Assembly: GCF_963082655.1 (NCBI RefSeq)
Contig: NC_081555.1
Coordinates: forward strand, 26,470,776 to 26,534,775
DNA: 64,000 nucleotides
Direction of reading: 5' to 3'
Source: Stomoxys calcitrans
Lineage: Eukaryota > Arthropoda > Insecta > Diptera > Muscidae
A model generated the notes under the pieces. It searched no databases. It saw only the letters and a list, made by a program, of their open reading frames with translations, and was not told where the DNA came from. The position numbers and the translations under genes were made by a program. Every line of letters starts with the position of its first letter. Positions within the stretch are counted from its first letter, which is position 1. This document shows positions 43,110 to 53,559 of the stretch, in pieces.

Positions 43110-44106
43110 GGTGCGTTATGCAGCGCGAGCTATCTAATACGCAGTGGAATAATATTCATATCTCTCACAATGCCGCACTTCAAACTGCGACGGATTGTCT
43201 GCTTAGTTCTCGGGTGGACCACCTTCATCAGAAGGCAAAGAACCCACAAACAAAAACTGAAAAAAAAAATCATAAAAAATTTTCAATTAAAAATTCAATT
43301 GAAAATGAAATCGTTTTCAATTAACAAATTAATTGATTCAATAATTTTTTAATTGAACATGATTTTGTTTTCAATAAAAGTCGTGATTGAAATTTTTGCC
43401 ATTTCTAATTAAAAAATTAATTGTTACAATTAATTAATATTCAGATCTCTCACAATGTCGCACTTCAAACTGCGACGGATTGTCTGCTTAGTTCTCGGGT
43501 GGACCACCTTCATCAGAAGGCAAAGAACCCACCCGTGCGATGACATAACTACATGCTGTTCAAGCGATACCTTTTGGGTGTGATAACACACAGGGTGACA
43601 TCTGCGATTATCCTCGCGATCTGCCTCAAGGTAAATCTTCATGATCTAGAGCGAGGGGTGCAGCGCCACAAGAGAGAACCTCTAGACCAAGCGGCATATC
43701 AAGCGAGTTGGGGCAATATTCATGCAGACGCGGTAGCAGATGTAGTGAATTGGAGAACGACCGCCAACCATCGAACCTGAAGAAATTGACCTCCCTCCGC
43801 CAACCAGACAAATTCTGTCTAAATTACGATCCGGCAGTTGCAGCCGCCTCAACTCCCACAGGTCAAGGATTGATGACAACCAACGTGTAGGATGTGTGTC
43901 CCGATTGTGACCTGGGACCACATGACACTTGTTTAACTGCCCAGCCAGACCCACTCAGCTCAGATCCAGATCCCTTCGGACACACACACCCCACCTTAGT
44001 TGCAGAATTCCTGAATCTGGATATTCAACAGAACAGAAGCAGACGCAAGGTGGAACGCAACACACTGCCACAACTGCAACTAGAACGACAACAGCATGAG
44101 CCTTAG
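43110..44106 (+). pseudogene. LINE C-terminal region, split by AT-rich insert
   Basis: NIHISHNAALQTATDCLLSS (43140-43200) and HLHQKAKN are followed by the AT-rich insert. The same segment then starts again at 43446 and continues: YLLGVITHR, DLERGVQRHKREPLDQAAYQ, NIHADAVADVVN, then CPDCDLGPHDTC (zinc-knuckle-like CxxC motif), then GHTHPTLVAEFLNLD. The order is that of Jockey-type LINE C-termini. Broken by several stops. Confidence 0.75.
43159..43545 (+). repeat. AT-rich insert flanked by direct repeats of about 95 bp
   Basis: 'atctctcacaatg(c/t)cgcact' to 'gaaggcaaagaacccac' occurs at 43159-43253 and 43446-43540, nearly identical. Between them lies about 190 bp of AT-rich, partly self-complementary DNA (forms of 'aattttcaattaaaaattca'). 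Confidence 0.85.
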
Positions 44107-44430
44107 TTAATGAAATTTCATCTCAGAAAAAAATCATAAAAAATTTTCAATTAAAAATTTAATTGAAAATGAAAACATCACAGAAACAGATGCACAAAAT
44201 CATGGTACTATACATGTAAGTGTAATTTGTCACCGAACGAAGGTCTGTCATTACACAAAAATACATGCATTGGGAAAAGTACAGCTAATAAACAGGGTTG
44301 TCGAGCTTGGTTTATGTGGTAATTGTATCATAGATACGTTTTCGTTATTAATACGATTCATATACAACATATCAACGCATGGCCCTTGAAGCCATCACAC
44401 CTAATATGAAAAGTCTTCAAATCAAAGACG

Positions 44431-44734
44431 AGGCCACCGTGGCGCAGAGGTTAGCACGTCCGCCTATGACGCTGAACGCCTGGGTTCGAAACCAGGCGAG
44501 ACTATGAGAAAAAATTTTTCAGCGGTGGTTTTCCTCTCCTAATGCTGGCAACATTTGTGAGGTACTATGCCATGTAAAATTTCTCTCCACAGAGGTGTCG
44601 CACTGCGGCACGCCGTTCGGAGTCGACTATACAATGAAGGCCCCTTATCATTGAATCGGACTGCACTCATTGATATGTGAGAAGTTTGCCCCTGTTCGTT
44701 AGTGGAATGTTCATGGGCAAAATTTGCATTTGCA
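44431..44734 (+). mobile_element. tRNA-derived SINE, best-preserved copy
   Basis: Box A tggcgcagagg (44450-44460) and a perfect box B ggttcgaaacc (44483-44493), so RNA polymerase III transcription would start at or near the head. The body carries 'agcggtggttttcctctcct', 'gaggtgtcgcactgcggc', 'cccttatcattgaatcgg'; the tail is 'agtggaatgttcatgggc'. Flanked by atcaaagacg (44421-44430) and accaaagacg (44735-44744), one mismatch. It is not a functional tRNA: there is no acceptor stem. Confidence 0.9.
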
Positions 44735-44850
44735 ACCAAAGACGAAACGCTTCCCATAGTGGTTGGTGTGTGTTGCTAACTTTGGCTTTCCTATTCAATT
44801 TGCATCTCCGATCATTGAGCTCGTCTCGAAAGAGAAACAAACAAAAACGG
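44735..44850 (+). repeat. Inverted partner of 45580-45700
   Basis: 'accaaagacgaaacgcttcc', 'gtggttggtgtgtgttgc', 'catctccgatcattgag'. The complement appears at 45580-45700. Confidence 0.7.
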
Positions 44851-45289
44851 AAAAAAATCATAAAAAAATTTTCAATAAAAAATTTAATTGAAAATGAAAT
44901 CGTTTTCAATTAACAAATTAATTGATTCAATCATGATTGATCATGATTAACAGTCATGATTGAAATTTTTGCCATTTCCTATTAAAAAATTAATTGTTTT
45001 AATTAATTTTTGTATACGGGTGCCCACGGATCTTTGCCCACGCAACGCACCTCATGTCCATGCTCCAGGTGGTAGAGATCTTCTGTGTACCAAACATAGA
45101 AATTAATTTCAATCATTTTATATTTAGATCAAATAAAAAATTAATTGAAAATATCAAAAGTTTCAATCATTTTTTTGTTTTAATTCGATAAATTACAAAA
45201 TTAATTGAAAATTTTAAAATTTTTAATTATTTTTTGATTGCATGTGCAATTTTTGTAGTGAAAAAATTTTCGATTAATTTTTCAAAACG

Positions 45290-45400
45290 GTTGTTGCTGT
45301 TGTAGCAGTGCGTTGTACACTGAGGCGGCAGCCCTTGCCGATGAAGGACTTCATCGGGTCAATCCGGTACGTACAACTGGCTGCCATGGGATTGGTTGTT
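45290..45400 (+). repeat. Dispersed repeat of about 100 bp (second copy)
   Basis: Same as 26845-26950: 'ttgctgttgtagcagtgcg', 'gcggcagcccttgccgatga', 'gtcaatccggtacgtacaac'. Confidence 0.75.
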
Positions 45401-45579
45401 GATATTAGCATTTTCGTGATTGAAGCAGTTTCAATTAAAAAATTTAACTGGATCAATAAATTTCTTGATTGAAACCGATCTTTATTTTTTTCTGTCTAAT
45501 GTGTCTATAAAAGTTTTCAAGTGTTTTGCCTGTTGGGGCGAAAATCATTAAATTTTAAAATTGTTTGTCTATTTCTCTT

Positions 45580-45745
45580 ATGAGTCGAGTTCCATGATCG
45601 GAGATTTTCTTTGTAAATGGAAAATGGAAGTCAGAGATGGCAACACACACCAATCACTATGGGAGACGTTTCGTCTTTGGTTAACCCTTGAAGCCATCAC
45701 ACCTAATGTGGTTGAAAAGTCTTCTAACCAAAGATGGAAGGAAAT
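45580..45745 (-). repeat. Inverted repeat copy with internal hairpin
   Basis: Complement of 44735-44850. It also contains 'gtctttggttaa' and 'taaccaaagatgg' about 40 bases apart (internal inverted repeat). Its 'cttgaagccatcacacctaa' segment recurs in direct orientation at 44386-44406. Confidence 0.7.
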
Positions 45746-46888
45746 GTGATTTAGTTTAATATCCTCAACAGAGTAAGAGGTTGAAATAATTTTGTTTATA
45801 TGCTGATCTTTGGATAGAGCTAAAAACGTCTCTTTTGTCTTACTTAAGACAAATAGTGGTTTCTGCCACTATAATGCTGAAAGTCTCTGAATAGCGATTC
45901 TCTTCGATTCAGTCTAACCATGCCTTAAGTCTAAGACAAACATGTCATGGAGACTGGGCCTTCTTCTCCACACTACTGATAACCTCCCATTTCTTGGGTT
46001 ATATAATTTTTTAAATTTTTCTATGGTACTGATTTCAATATCAAAGCCTTTATGTGCCTTTAAAACCCACAAATCACTTTTAAAATGTATTCTTTCCCTA
46101 ATTACCCACCTAAGGACAAAACACTATTTCATAAAATCCCCTCCATTTTTTTCAGCCTAAAAACCTTTCATCACTGTTGCCTAGCCAAGCAAATAAACGC
46201 ATCACTTGAGGCAAAAGAAATTGTGTTAAAATAAATCGATTTTTAAACTTTCCTCTCTGTCTCTCTCTCTCGGTCCCTCTCTCTTTGTACAGGCCACTTA
46301 ACACAAACATATTGCAAACCACTCCACAAAGATTTTCAAGTGTGTAGCACACAATGCGTATGATTGATTTTAATTAAAAGCCACTCCATTAAAAACCCCC
46401 ACAATAACTCAAATAAACGAATATAAAGTGGAACATTGTAATGCAAATAAATGCAGTCGAAAGTTTTATACTCGTATGTGAGAAACTCTATGAAAATAAA
46501 ACGAAATGAGGTAGACCGCAATACTGCATAGTTTTATTGCATAAAACATGATTGATGGATATGTAAAAGTCAATAAAAATGGATTTTTTTTTTTGTTTCA
46601 TCGAGCAGTTAAGGACATTGAGGGAGATTTTTAAAATGTAGCATATTTTTGTATAGTGAGAACATATTTTATTTTGTGGAAATGAAAACAGAAACTTTAT
46701 TTGTACTTTTTTTTTGAATGTTTGTGGTTAAAATTTGGGGTATTTTGGCAAGCACTTAAAAAAAAGTATGTTGTGGTTTATGGTATTTATGATATGGTAG
46801 ATGAGCAGAGGTTATAATTCAGTCGTGCAGCTAAAATTTTAAGTCTTTAAATGCTCCGTTTATCAGTTATTTTGAGAACTAACTACAG
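45746..46888. other. Single-copy AT-rich DNA, no gene seen
   Basis: No gene. GCGTATGA at 46356-46363, a (CT)-rich stretch at 46250-46285. Confidence 0.5.
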
Positions 46889-46954
46889 GTTATTCAATAA
46901 GAGCGCCACTAAGTTTTTTTAAAGGAAACAAAAACGGTTGTGGATGTCAATGAA

Positions 46955-47125
46955 TGAATGAACATTAATCAAATATACTTTTTTTACACTTTTTTTCTAA
47001 AGCAAGCTAAAAGTAATAGCTGATAACTGACAGAAGAAAAAATGCAATTACAGAGTCACAAGCTGTGAAAAAATTTGTCAACGCCGACTATATGAAAATC
47101 CGCAATTACTTTTTGGGCAACCCAA
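46955..47125 (-). mobile_element. mariner-derived MITE, left end missing
   Basis: From 'aacattaatcaaatatactt' to 'ttttgggcaacccaa', followed by TA. The first about 65 bp of the MITE are absent or replaced. Confidence 0.85.
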
Positions 47126-47129
47126 TATT

Positions 47130-47815
47130 ATGTATGGAATTCGATTTCTTGGCCACCTCGGGCACGCTTGCAGAAATCCTGACGCTGAACCCAATTTTCA
47201 ACGGTTTTCAAGCATAAATCGGCCGATACTGCTGCAATTTCGCGTTCGATATTCGTACAAAGTTAATCAATCATCGCTGGCTTGTTGGCATAGACCATGG
47301 ACTAGACGTAGCCCCACAGGAAATAGTCTAACGGTGGCCAATCGACTGTGCCATATTGGGAAAATGACTCGTTCTCCAACTTGGTTGCCAATAAATTGAT
47401 TGTTACATTCGGACTTGGAGGACATGTGGACGGCGTCACATGTCCTCATCCAATTGGGGCCAAAAATATTGTGTTATCATTGAACAGCAGCGATTCCCAT
47501 TCACAGCAACGTGCAGGTCTTGATCATCACGGAAGAAGTAGGGCCCACTGGCGCCGCCGGGCCATCAACCGCACCAAACCGTAGTTTTTTCCGGTCGCAA
47601 TGATGACTCATGGAGCACGTGTGGATTGCTGTCTGACCAATAATGCATATTTTGCTTATGGACGAAGCCATTCAGCCAGAAATGAGCCTGATCGCTTAAG
47701 ATTATTTTTCGCTCCTAACGTTAAGGCCACTGACTCCGAATTTTGGTAGTAAATTTTAATAATTTCGACTCGTTGTTAGCTCGTTTATCTTTCTATCATA
47801 ACATGACAAACTTTA
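47130..47815 (-). pseudogene. mariner-like transposase remnant
   Basis: Minus-strand pieces, in order: QRVEIIKIYYQNSESV (helix-turn-helix start), AEWLRP with a preceding SGSFL (replacing the SDEAHFWLNGF type region after frameshift), RPEKTTVWCGL-like, then LTPLDYFLWGYV (with the third acidic-residue region), NIEREIAAVSADLCLKTVEN and KRARGGQEIEFHT. The order and motifs match the same transposase group as the fold-back element at 32064, but the C-terminal part missing there is present here. Many stops and frameshifts. Confidence 0.65.
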
Positions 47816-47920
47816 TTGAAGAAAAATGTCAAAAGAGTGCCAAAAATATGGCGTAATTTGCTGCCCCCATCGGTCTGCTTTTGTAGCGCCCCTTTTGAAA
47901 AACACTATACTACTAAAATG

Positions 47921-48207
47921 TCCCATGAACATTTCTTTGAGGAACTGGTGATACTTCTCTCATATAATTAGAGAGTCCGATTAAAATTTAACCTCAATGA
48001 TAAAGAACCTCTTTTTTATGGCGAATCCAAACGCCGTGCCGCATAACGACACCACGTGGTAGAAGAGTTGTAACATGGCAAGATAACCCACAAGTGTATG
48101 CATCATTAGCAAGGGGATAACCATCGCTAAAAACGTTTCTGATAATCACTGCGGTGTTTAAACCCAGGCATTCGGGGTCATAGGTGGGCATTCTAACCAG
48201 AGAACAG
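47921..48207 (-). mobile_element. tRNA-derived SINE, old copy
   Basis: 'cccatgaacatttctttgag', 'aatttaacctcaatgataaa', 'cgccgtgccgcataacgac', 'tttaaacccaggcattcg' (box B region). Strongly diverged. Confidence 0.7.
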
Positions 48208-48327
48208 ATTGCTACCAATCGATTTTAAAACGCATTCATATTTTCCTTGCTTTTGACTTGCCTTCATTCAACAATAGCAACTAAAACCATTGCTTTCAAT
48301 ATTTGATGATAGATTTTTTATGCATTT

Positions 48328-49158
48328 TTATACCCTCCGCCATAGGATGGGGGTATATTAATTTCGTCATTCCGTTTGTAACACCTCGAGATATTCGGTT
48401 AAGACCCCTTAAAGTATATATATTCTTGATCGTCATGACATTTTAAGTCAATCTAGCCATGTCCGTCTGTCTGTCGAAAGCACGCAAACTTTCGTAGGAG
48501 TCAAGCTAAACGCTTGAAATTTTGCACAAATACTTCTTATTAGTGTAGGTCAGTTTGAATTGTAAATGGGCCATATCGGCTCATGTTTTGATATGGCTGT
48601 TATGTAAACCGATCTTCGATCTTGACTTCTTGAGCCACTAGAGGGCGCAATTCTCATCCGATTTGGCGGAAATTTAGCATAAGGTGTTTTGTTATGATTT
48701 CCAACAACTGTGCCAAGTATGGTTCAAATACTTGATATAGCTCCAATAACTTGATATAGCTGCCATATAAATCGATCTTGGATCTTGATTTTTTGAGGCT
48801 CTAGAGGACGCAATTCTTATTCAATTTGGCTTTAATTTTGTACAACGGCTTCCCATGACCTTCAGCATACGTGTCCAATATGGTCTGAATCGATCTATAG
48901 TCTGATACAGCTCCCATATAACCGATTTCCCGAATATGCTTTTTGAGCCTCTACAAGATGACTGATTACTTCTACTATCGTCTTCATTCAATTCATTTAT
49001 GATCCCAATCTGACTATAACTTGAAATAACTCCAATAGCTAACAATTCCAATCCATTATTCTTTGCGTGCCAAAAAGAGATATAGCTCAAATAACTCGAC
49101 AAATGCTATCCATGATGGAGGGTATATAAGATTTAGCCCGGCCGAACTCTTTCTAGTT
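48328..49158 (-). mobile_element. Complete mini-me/DINE-like element, short form
   Basis: It starts 'ttataccctccgccatagga', 'gtcattccgtttgtaacacc', 'agtatatatattcttgatcg', 'ctagccatgtccgtctgtct'. It has about four units, fewer than the arrays at 205 and 5640, and ends 'catgatggagggtatataag', 'agcccggccgaact'. This copy shows the mini-me core most clearly: TA-rich stretch, ttcttgatcg, then 'ctagccatgtccgtctgtc'. Confidence 0.82.
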
Positions 49159-49284
49159 TATATTGCCTTTACACCACAAGCAATAAAATGAAGGCTGACA
49201 CACTAAAAATAGAAATTATTCGCACCATTCGCTCAGTGTTCGTTAACATTTTGGTGTGATGCGAAACATGGAGTTAGAAATTGT

Positions 49285-50018
49285 TGAAAAAATTAAAAGG
49301 TACTTGAGAGTAGAGTACGAATATATATTAAAAATTGGGTGCAAGTGTCTATGAGGCGGGCCCAAGCCAAATTAAATGAAAGGAATTTGGGAGTAGACTT
49401 CGAATATGACATTTATGGTCTAAAAAATAGGGGGCTTCCCCAACCTCCTAAACAAGTCCCCAAATCGTAATATTAGTTGATCATACCTTTATGGGGTCCA
49501 AATTAATGGTATTCGGAAGATGATTACGAATATAAAACTAACATCTGTGTCCAAGTATCTGGGTGGCGCTCTAACCGTTAGAACCACCCCAAATAGGTTA
49601 ACTGACAATCATGACGTGATCTATATTTTAACTAGATTGTGACCCTAACATACATACCTACTCGGATTTGAAATTGAAATTTTCACAGAATGTATAAGTT
49701 GGTCTGCAAACAGTAAAAGGCTTTATAATTTGTTTATATAGAAAGGGGACGAAGCCTACGCTAAAAGCCGCCCCATCCCCAAAAGACGCCACCGAATCAA
49801 AAATTTTTTCACCATGGTAATATGGGGTTCAAAGGAAAGGTATTTGGAAGTAGAGCATGAATTTGGTATTCGCTTCTGGAGAAAAATGACAGACTTACCA
49901 AATATGGCAATATTTCTCCCAGACTCTTGCCACCAGAATTGGATACTAAATCCGTGTTCCGTGGGGCGTGTTCTACTTGCAAATACCTTTCCTTTGAACT
50001 CCATATTGCCAAGCTCGA
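49285..50018 (+). mobile_element. Helitron-like repeats with an internal inverted unit
   Basis: Units with 'aaggtacttgagagtagagt' and 'caaatgaaaggaatttggga' on the + strand. The final unit at 49815-49860 is followed by its inverted copy at 49970-50018 ('gcaaatacctttcctttgaa'). No Helitron ends. Confidence 0.6.
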
Positions 50019-50205
50019 TAAAGGTGAGAAGATGATGCGGATATTAATCTGCCCTATGCCACTATGGACAAACACCTAAGCCAGTAATCAGCTTGTTGTG
50101 CACTCTAAATACTAAAAAGTAACCTCGAAAAAGAAAATCTAGGAATCATTTTTTTTGCTAGAACTCTCCCTGCTGTTCCTGAAATAGATTTTTCGTGCTG
50201 TTTTT
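50019..50205 (-). mobile_element. LINE 3' end fragment
   Basis: 'gatattaatctgccctatg', 'gcttgttgtgcactctaaat', 'aacctcgaaaaagaaaat': the 3' untranslated region of the LINE at 15622. Confidence 0.75.
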
Positions 50206-50209
50206 CAAA

Positions 50210-50925
50210 ATTGTGTAGGTTAGGTTAGGCTATGTTGAAAAGAGGGTGCGCATTTTAATCCACTCTATGCCGCTATGAACAAACCCCTAGTCATATAATC
50301 GGATTGTTGTGCGCTCTAAAACTAAAAAAATAGTACCTCGAAAAAGAAAATTTCAAGTTAGGAATTCCGTGCTGCTTACAAAATACTTAATTGTTTTCCA
50401 TACCACGCCTCTAACACGGTTGATGTCTGGTACTATGTCCCCACCTAAGTACCGGTGTCTGTTAGCCGCGCAAGCCGGGCAATGACATAGGAAATGCTCC
50501 AACCTCTCATCATCTTCTCCAAACGCCCTACACATGCTATCATCTGCAGCACCGTAGTCCTATGTGTCCCGTTATGACACCAAAAGCTATACTGAACTCC
50601 TTCTTCCTGCCTTCAAGTAATAGCCTCATCCTCTTACGATCTGGATCACCCCACAGGATTTTTGCCGTCCTACCGACTGTTTCGCTATTCCACAGTGTTC
50701 GTCGCCCACGCCCTTAACTCGGACTGCGCCGACCTGAAAGGCTTTGAGTTTACCAAGTTCATTGACGCCAGTCCTCTGGCCTTCACTGCCAAATCGTCTG
50801 TGTTTTTATTCCCCCTTACTCGATTATGGCCCGGCACCCAAACGATGCGTATTGTGCCATCTTCACAGAGGGCGTTAACGACCTAACCGCCCTGGTTGTT
50901 ATTAACCTTGCAAACCTCATATTTT
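50210..50925 (-). pseudogene. LINE 3' part: end of RNase H, zinc-knuckle tail, 3' UTR
   Basis: A minus-strand copy of the same LINE as at 15622, 5'-truncated inside the RNase H domain. VNALCEDGTIRIVWVPGHNR-type sequence is followed by NTDDLAVKA, then after frame changes by MCRAFGEDDERLEHFLCHC with PACAANRHRYLGGD (Cys/His knuckle) and a 3' UTR. The 3' end lies at 50215 next to 'taggttaggttagg', i.e. a short AACCTAACCTA tail on the minus strand. Not functional. Confidence 0.78.
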
Positions 50926-50998
50926 TGGCCATGAACATTCCACTAAAGAACATGGGCAAACTTCTTACATATCAATGAGTGCAGTTCGATTCAAGTTT
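50924..50998 (-). mobile_element. SINE tail fragment
   Basis: 'ggccatgaacattccactaa', 'catatcaatgagtgcagttc', 'gattcaagtt'. Confidence 0.75.
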
Positions 50999-51001
50999 TC
51001 C

Positions 51002-51595
51002 TTTTTATACCCTACACTACTACTGTGGTACAGGGTATTATAACTTAGTGAATTAGTTTGTAACACCCAGAAGGAAGAGAGATAGACCCATTGATAAGTA
51101 TACCGATCAACTCGGAATCATTTTCTGATTCGATTTAGCTATGTCCGTCTGTCTGTCCATATTAATTTGTGTACAAAGTACAGGTCGCAGTTTTCATCCG
51201 ATCGTCTTCAAATTAGGATGAGTATGTTTTTCGGCCTAAAGACAAAGCCTGTTGAAATTGGAAATAATAGGTTCAGATTTGGATATAGCTCTCATATATA
51301 TGTTCGTCCGATTTGCAGTAATACTGCAATAAAATGGTCATTTGTTAACCGATTCTCTCGAAATTTGGCGGCAAAGATTTCCTTAGGACTCCCGACATAA
51401 ATAATTTCATAGAAATCCGTTCGGATTTGGATATAGATCCTATATATACATTCGTCCGATTTGCAGTAATAATGCAATAAAATTGGATATAGCTAGGTTC
51501 AGAATTGGATATAGCTTCCGCATTGTACTTACAGGGAAGGTTAGGGTATTATACAGTTGCCACCACCCGACTTTTGCCCTTCCTTACTGGTTATT
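51002..51595 (-). mobile_element. mini-me-like element, second subfamily, short
   Basis: It begins 'tttataccctacactactac', 'tgtggtacagggtattataa', 'agacccattgataagtatac', 'gatttagctatgtccgtctg'. Three units follow, with 'ttcgtccgatttgcagtaat', and it ends 'ttagggtattatacag', 'cccttccttactggtta'. Same subfamily as 18336-20485. Confidence 0.75.
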
Positions 51596-52656
51596 TTTGT
51601 TTTTATTTTGTAAACTTCATTTAAAAGCTCTATGGGTGCCTTATAAAAAAAGTATGCTAATATGTGGGTCCTTGGTAGTTCTTAACCTGTTTTTTTGCTC
51701 ACAAAAGACAAACCAAATTGCCTCGAAATGAATTTCTTTGCTCAAGAAAGAATCTTAGCTACGAAAAAAGAGAAGAGAAAACTTTAGCCGACAGCTAAAG
51801 TCTGCCAAGCTAAAGGCGGCATATTTTCATTTCGTTCTATTTTCTATTTTCCTAGGCTGCATTGAGATTTGCATAGAAAAAACAAGTTTTTCATTTTCTT
51901 TTAGCTCATACCAAGGCAGCAGAAATATAATTTGCCTCACACACACACATAAAAAAACATACTTTACGCATTCTTAAACTCTCAACTAAAAGTGAATATT
52001 TAATAAGATTGTTTACATTCCTCAAACCAACAACAAGACACAACACACATACTTTTACACACACACACAACACAAAATGTTTAAGTGAATATCTAAAAAC
52101 CGCTGGTATATGACATACATGCATACACATGTTGAAATGTATGCTCATCATAGTGCATAACTTCCGTTTAGTTTTACTCCCATACATGTATTGTATTATA
52201 CCTATACAATGACTCTTGGGAGAGGAGGGAGAATTTCCATGAATAATTCATCATTTGCCAACTAATAGATCTTGATAAACATCTTCATTTCCGGGGACAA
52301 AGAAGTTGTTGAAAGTTCTTACCAAAGTTGCATAAACACCAACAAATTTTGTTTGTGTTTTTTTGGATGCTATGCCTAAGACATAAAAATAAGGCATTTA
52401 ATGAATTATTTATAAATTTAATAAAATTCTTATAGTAACATATTTCAGTTTTATAAACTCTCAAGGAAAATTTAAGTAATTTTTTAAGATATTCAATTTA
52501 AATCATGAAAATATTTTGGGGCATACATCTGTCTATGTGTTCTGTAAGCGTTTTCTTTGATCATAACATAAATCATACGCCACCCTGTACTTATGGGAAA
52601 TATTTCTGGAACATGGAATGGACTGTCCTTAAAATGTTTGGACTTAATGATTTTGT
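51596..52656. other. Single-copy AT-rich DNA, no gene seen
   Basis: No gene. (CA)n-like runs at 51941-51951 and 52060-52070; GCGTATGA (complement) at 52573-52580. Confidence 0.5.
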
Positions 52657-52790
52657 AGGTAGCACGGAATTCCTAACTTAGATTTTCTTTTTCGAAGTTA
52701 CTTTTTTAGTATTAAGAGCGCACAACGCATGGGGCGTATTAATATCCGCAACCTATTTACAAACTAACATAACCTACGCAAATTTTTTTG
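52657..52790 (+). mobile_element. LINE 3' end fragment
   Basis: 'cggaattcctaacttagatt', 'cttttttagtattaagagcg', 'ttaatatccgcaacc', ending 'taacataacctac'. Same LINE 3' end as at 50019, opposite strand. Confidence 0.7.
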
Positions 52791-52914
52791 GGTCATGGTA
52801 TGGACTTTTATCTGGGTTTTTAAAGTAAAACAAAATTTAATGTAGCCCAAATTTTTTTTCCTATTAAGCTCTGTTCCTTAATAGGAACGAAAATTTAAGA
52901 ATTCTCTCTCGGTA

Positions 52915-53090
52915 CATAGTAGCTGAGGTTCCAATTATATGGAATGTGTTCTTCTAGCCACATTACGCAGCCATATAAGCTGATACATACACCTCATAAG
53001 CGTATTGGATCGTAAATAGAACAACTAGTAAACCATCGGCTCCTGGTGCCTTGCTGTTCTTTGAGCGGGTTACTGCTTATTCACCCTTTT
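52915..53090 (-). pseudogene. LINE pre-RT fragment
   Basis: Matches 59440-59610: 'tgttcttctagccacatta', 'gctgatacatacacctcata', 'ccatcggctcctggtgcctt', 'ttctttgagcgggttactgc'. It encodes the NKAAGADELP-like region in a broken frame. Confidence 0.7.
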
Positions 53091-53092
53091 CT

Positions 53093-53295
53093 GAGAGAAC
53101 ATCAGAAAAATCTCTATACACTGGTTATTCTCTCACTAATGCTGGCGAATTTTTTAAGATATTCAATCATGTATGTTAAAAATTTTCTACAAAGAGGCAT
53201 CGTAAAGCGGCATAACGTTCAGACTCGGCTATAAAAAGGAGATCCCTTACGGTTGGGAGATCCCCAACCATTTCTATGTGAGAAATCTGTTCCCG
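53093..53295 (+). mobile_element. tRNA-derived SINE, headless, diverged
   Basis: 'gagaacatcagaaaaatctc', 'actaatgctggcga', 'cgttcagactcggctataaa', 'tctatgtgagaaatctgttc'. The tRNA-like head is lost. Confidence 0.65.
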
Positions 53296-53324
53296 AAATA
53301 GAATTTTGGTGCAGATTCCAAAAT

Positions 53325-53480
53325 TTTGTAGGTTAGGTGAGGTTGAAAAGAGGGTGCGGATATTAATCCGCCCCATGTCGCTATGGACATACACCTAAGT
53401 CAGTAATCGGCTTGTTGTGCGTTCTAAAAACTAAAAAGTGACCTCGAAAAAGAAAATTTTAAGTGAGGAATTCCATGCTA
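53325..53480 (-). mobile_element. LINE 3' end fragment
   Basis: Next to 'gtaggttaggtgaggtt', then 'gatattaatccgccccatgt', 'agtaatcggcttgttgtgcg', 'agtgaggaattccatgct'. Same LINE 3' end as at 15622. Confidence 0.78.
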
Positions 53481-53559
53481 CTGATGACAAGTTCTAACGA
53501 ATATTGTGAAAATGAACTCCTGGTGGGTGGAATCTGAAGGCGAAGCTAACACAACAGTG

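Larger units (their letters stand above)
41897..44106 (+). mobile_element. Jockey-like LINE remnant
   Basis: A + strand non-LTR retrotransposon with an endonuclease region (41985-42910) followed directly by the C-terminal region (43056-44106). The reverse transcriptase core is deleted. An AT-rich insertion (about 43250-43445) splits the C-terminal region. See the separate entries. Confidence 0.75.
44120..45280. repeat. AT-rich self-complementary DNA, several copies
   Basis: Blocks such as 'aaaaaatcataaaaaatttt', 'aattgaaaatgaaatcg', 'ttttcaattaacaaattaat', 'ttgaaatttttgccatttc' recur at 43262-43440, 44128-44175, 44852-45012 and, more diverged, 45100-45250. They pair with themselves through AATTGAAAA/TTTTCAATT. 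No element ends defined. Confidence 0.65.
46889..47908 (-). mobile_element. Third mariner-like element, decayed, with nested MITE
   Basis: Possible terminal repeats: 'tattcaataagagcgccact' near 46889 and its diverged complement 'gtagcgccccttttgaaaaa' near 47885-47905. The interior holds a decayed transposase on the minus strand. A truncated MITE lies inside at 46955-47125. Confidence 0.65.

Noticed and set aside
44431..44503. tRNA gene
   Set aside because: Boxes A and B are present but there is no acceptor stem or proper anticodon arm, and the sequence continues into a repeated SINE body.
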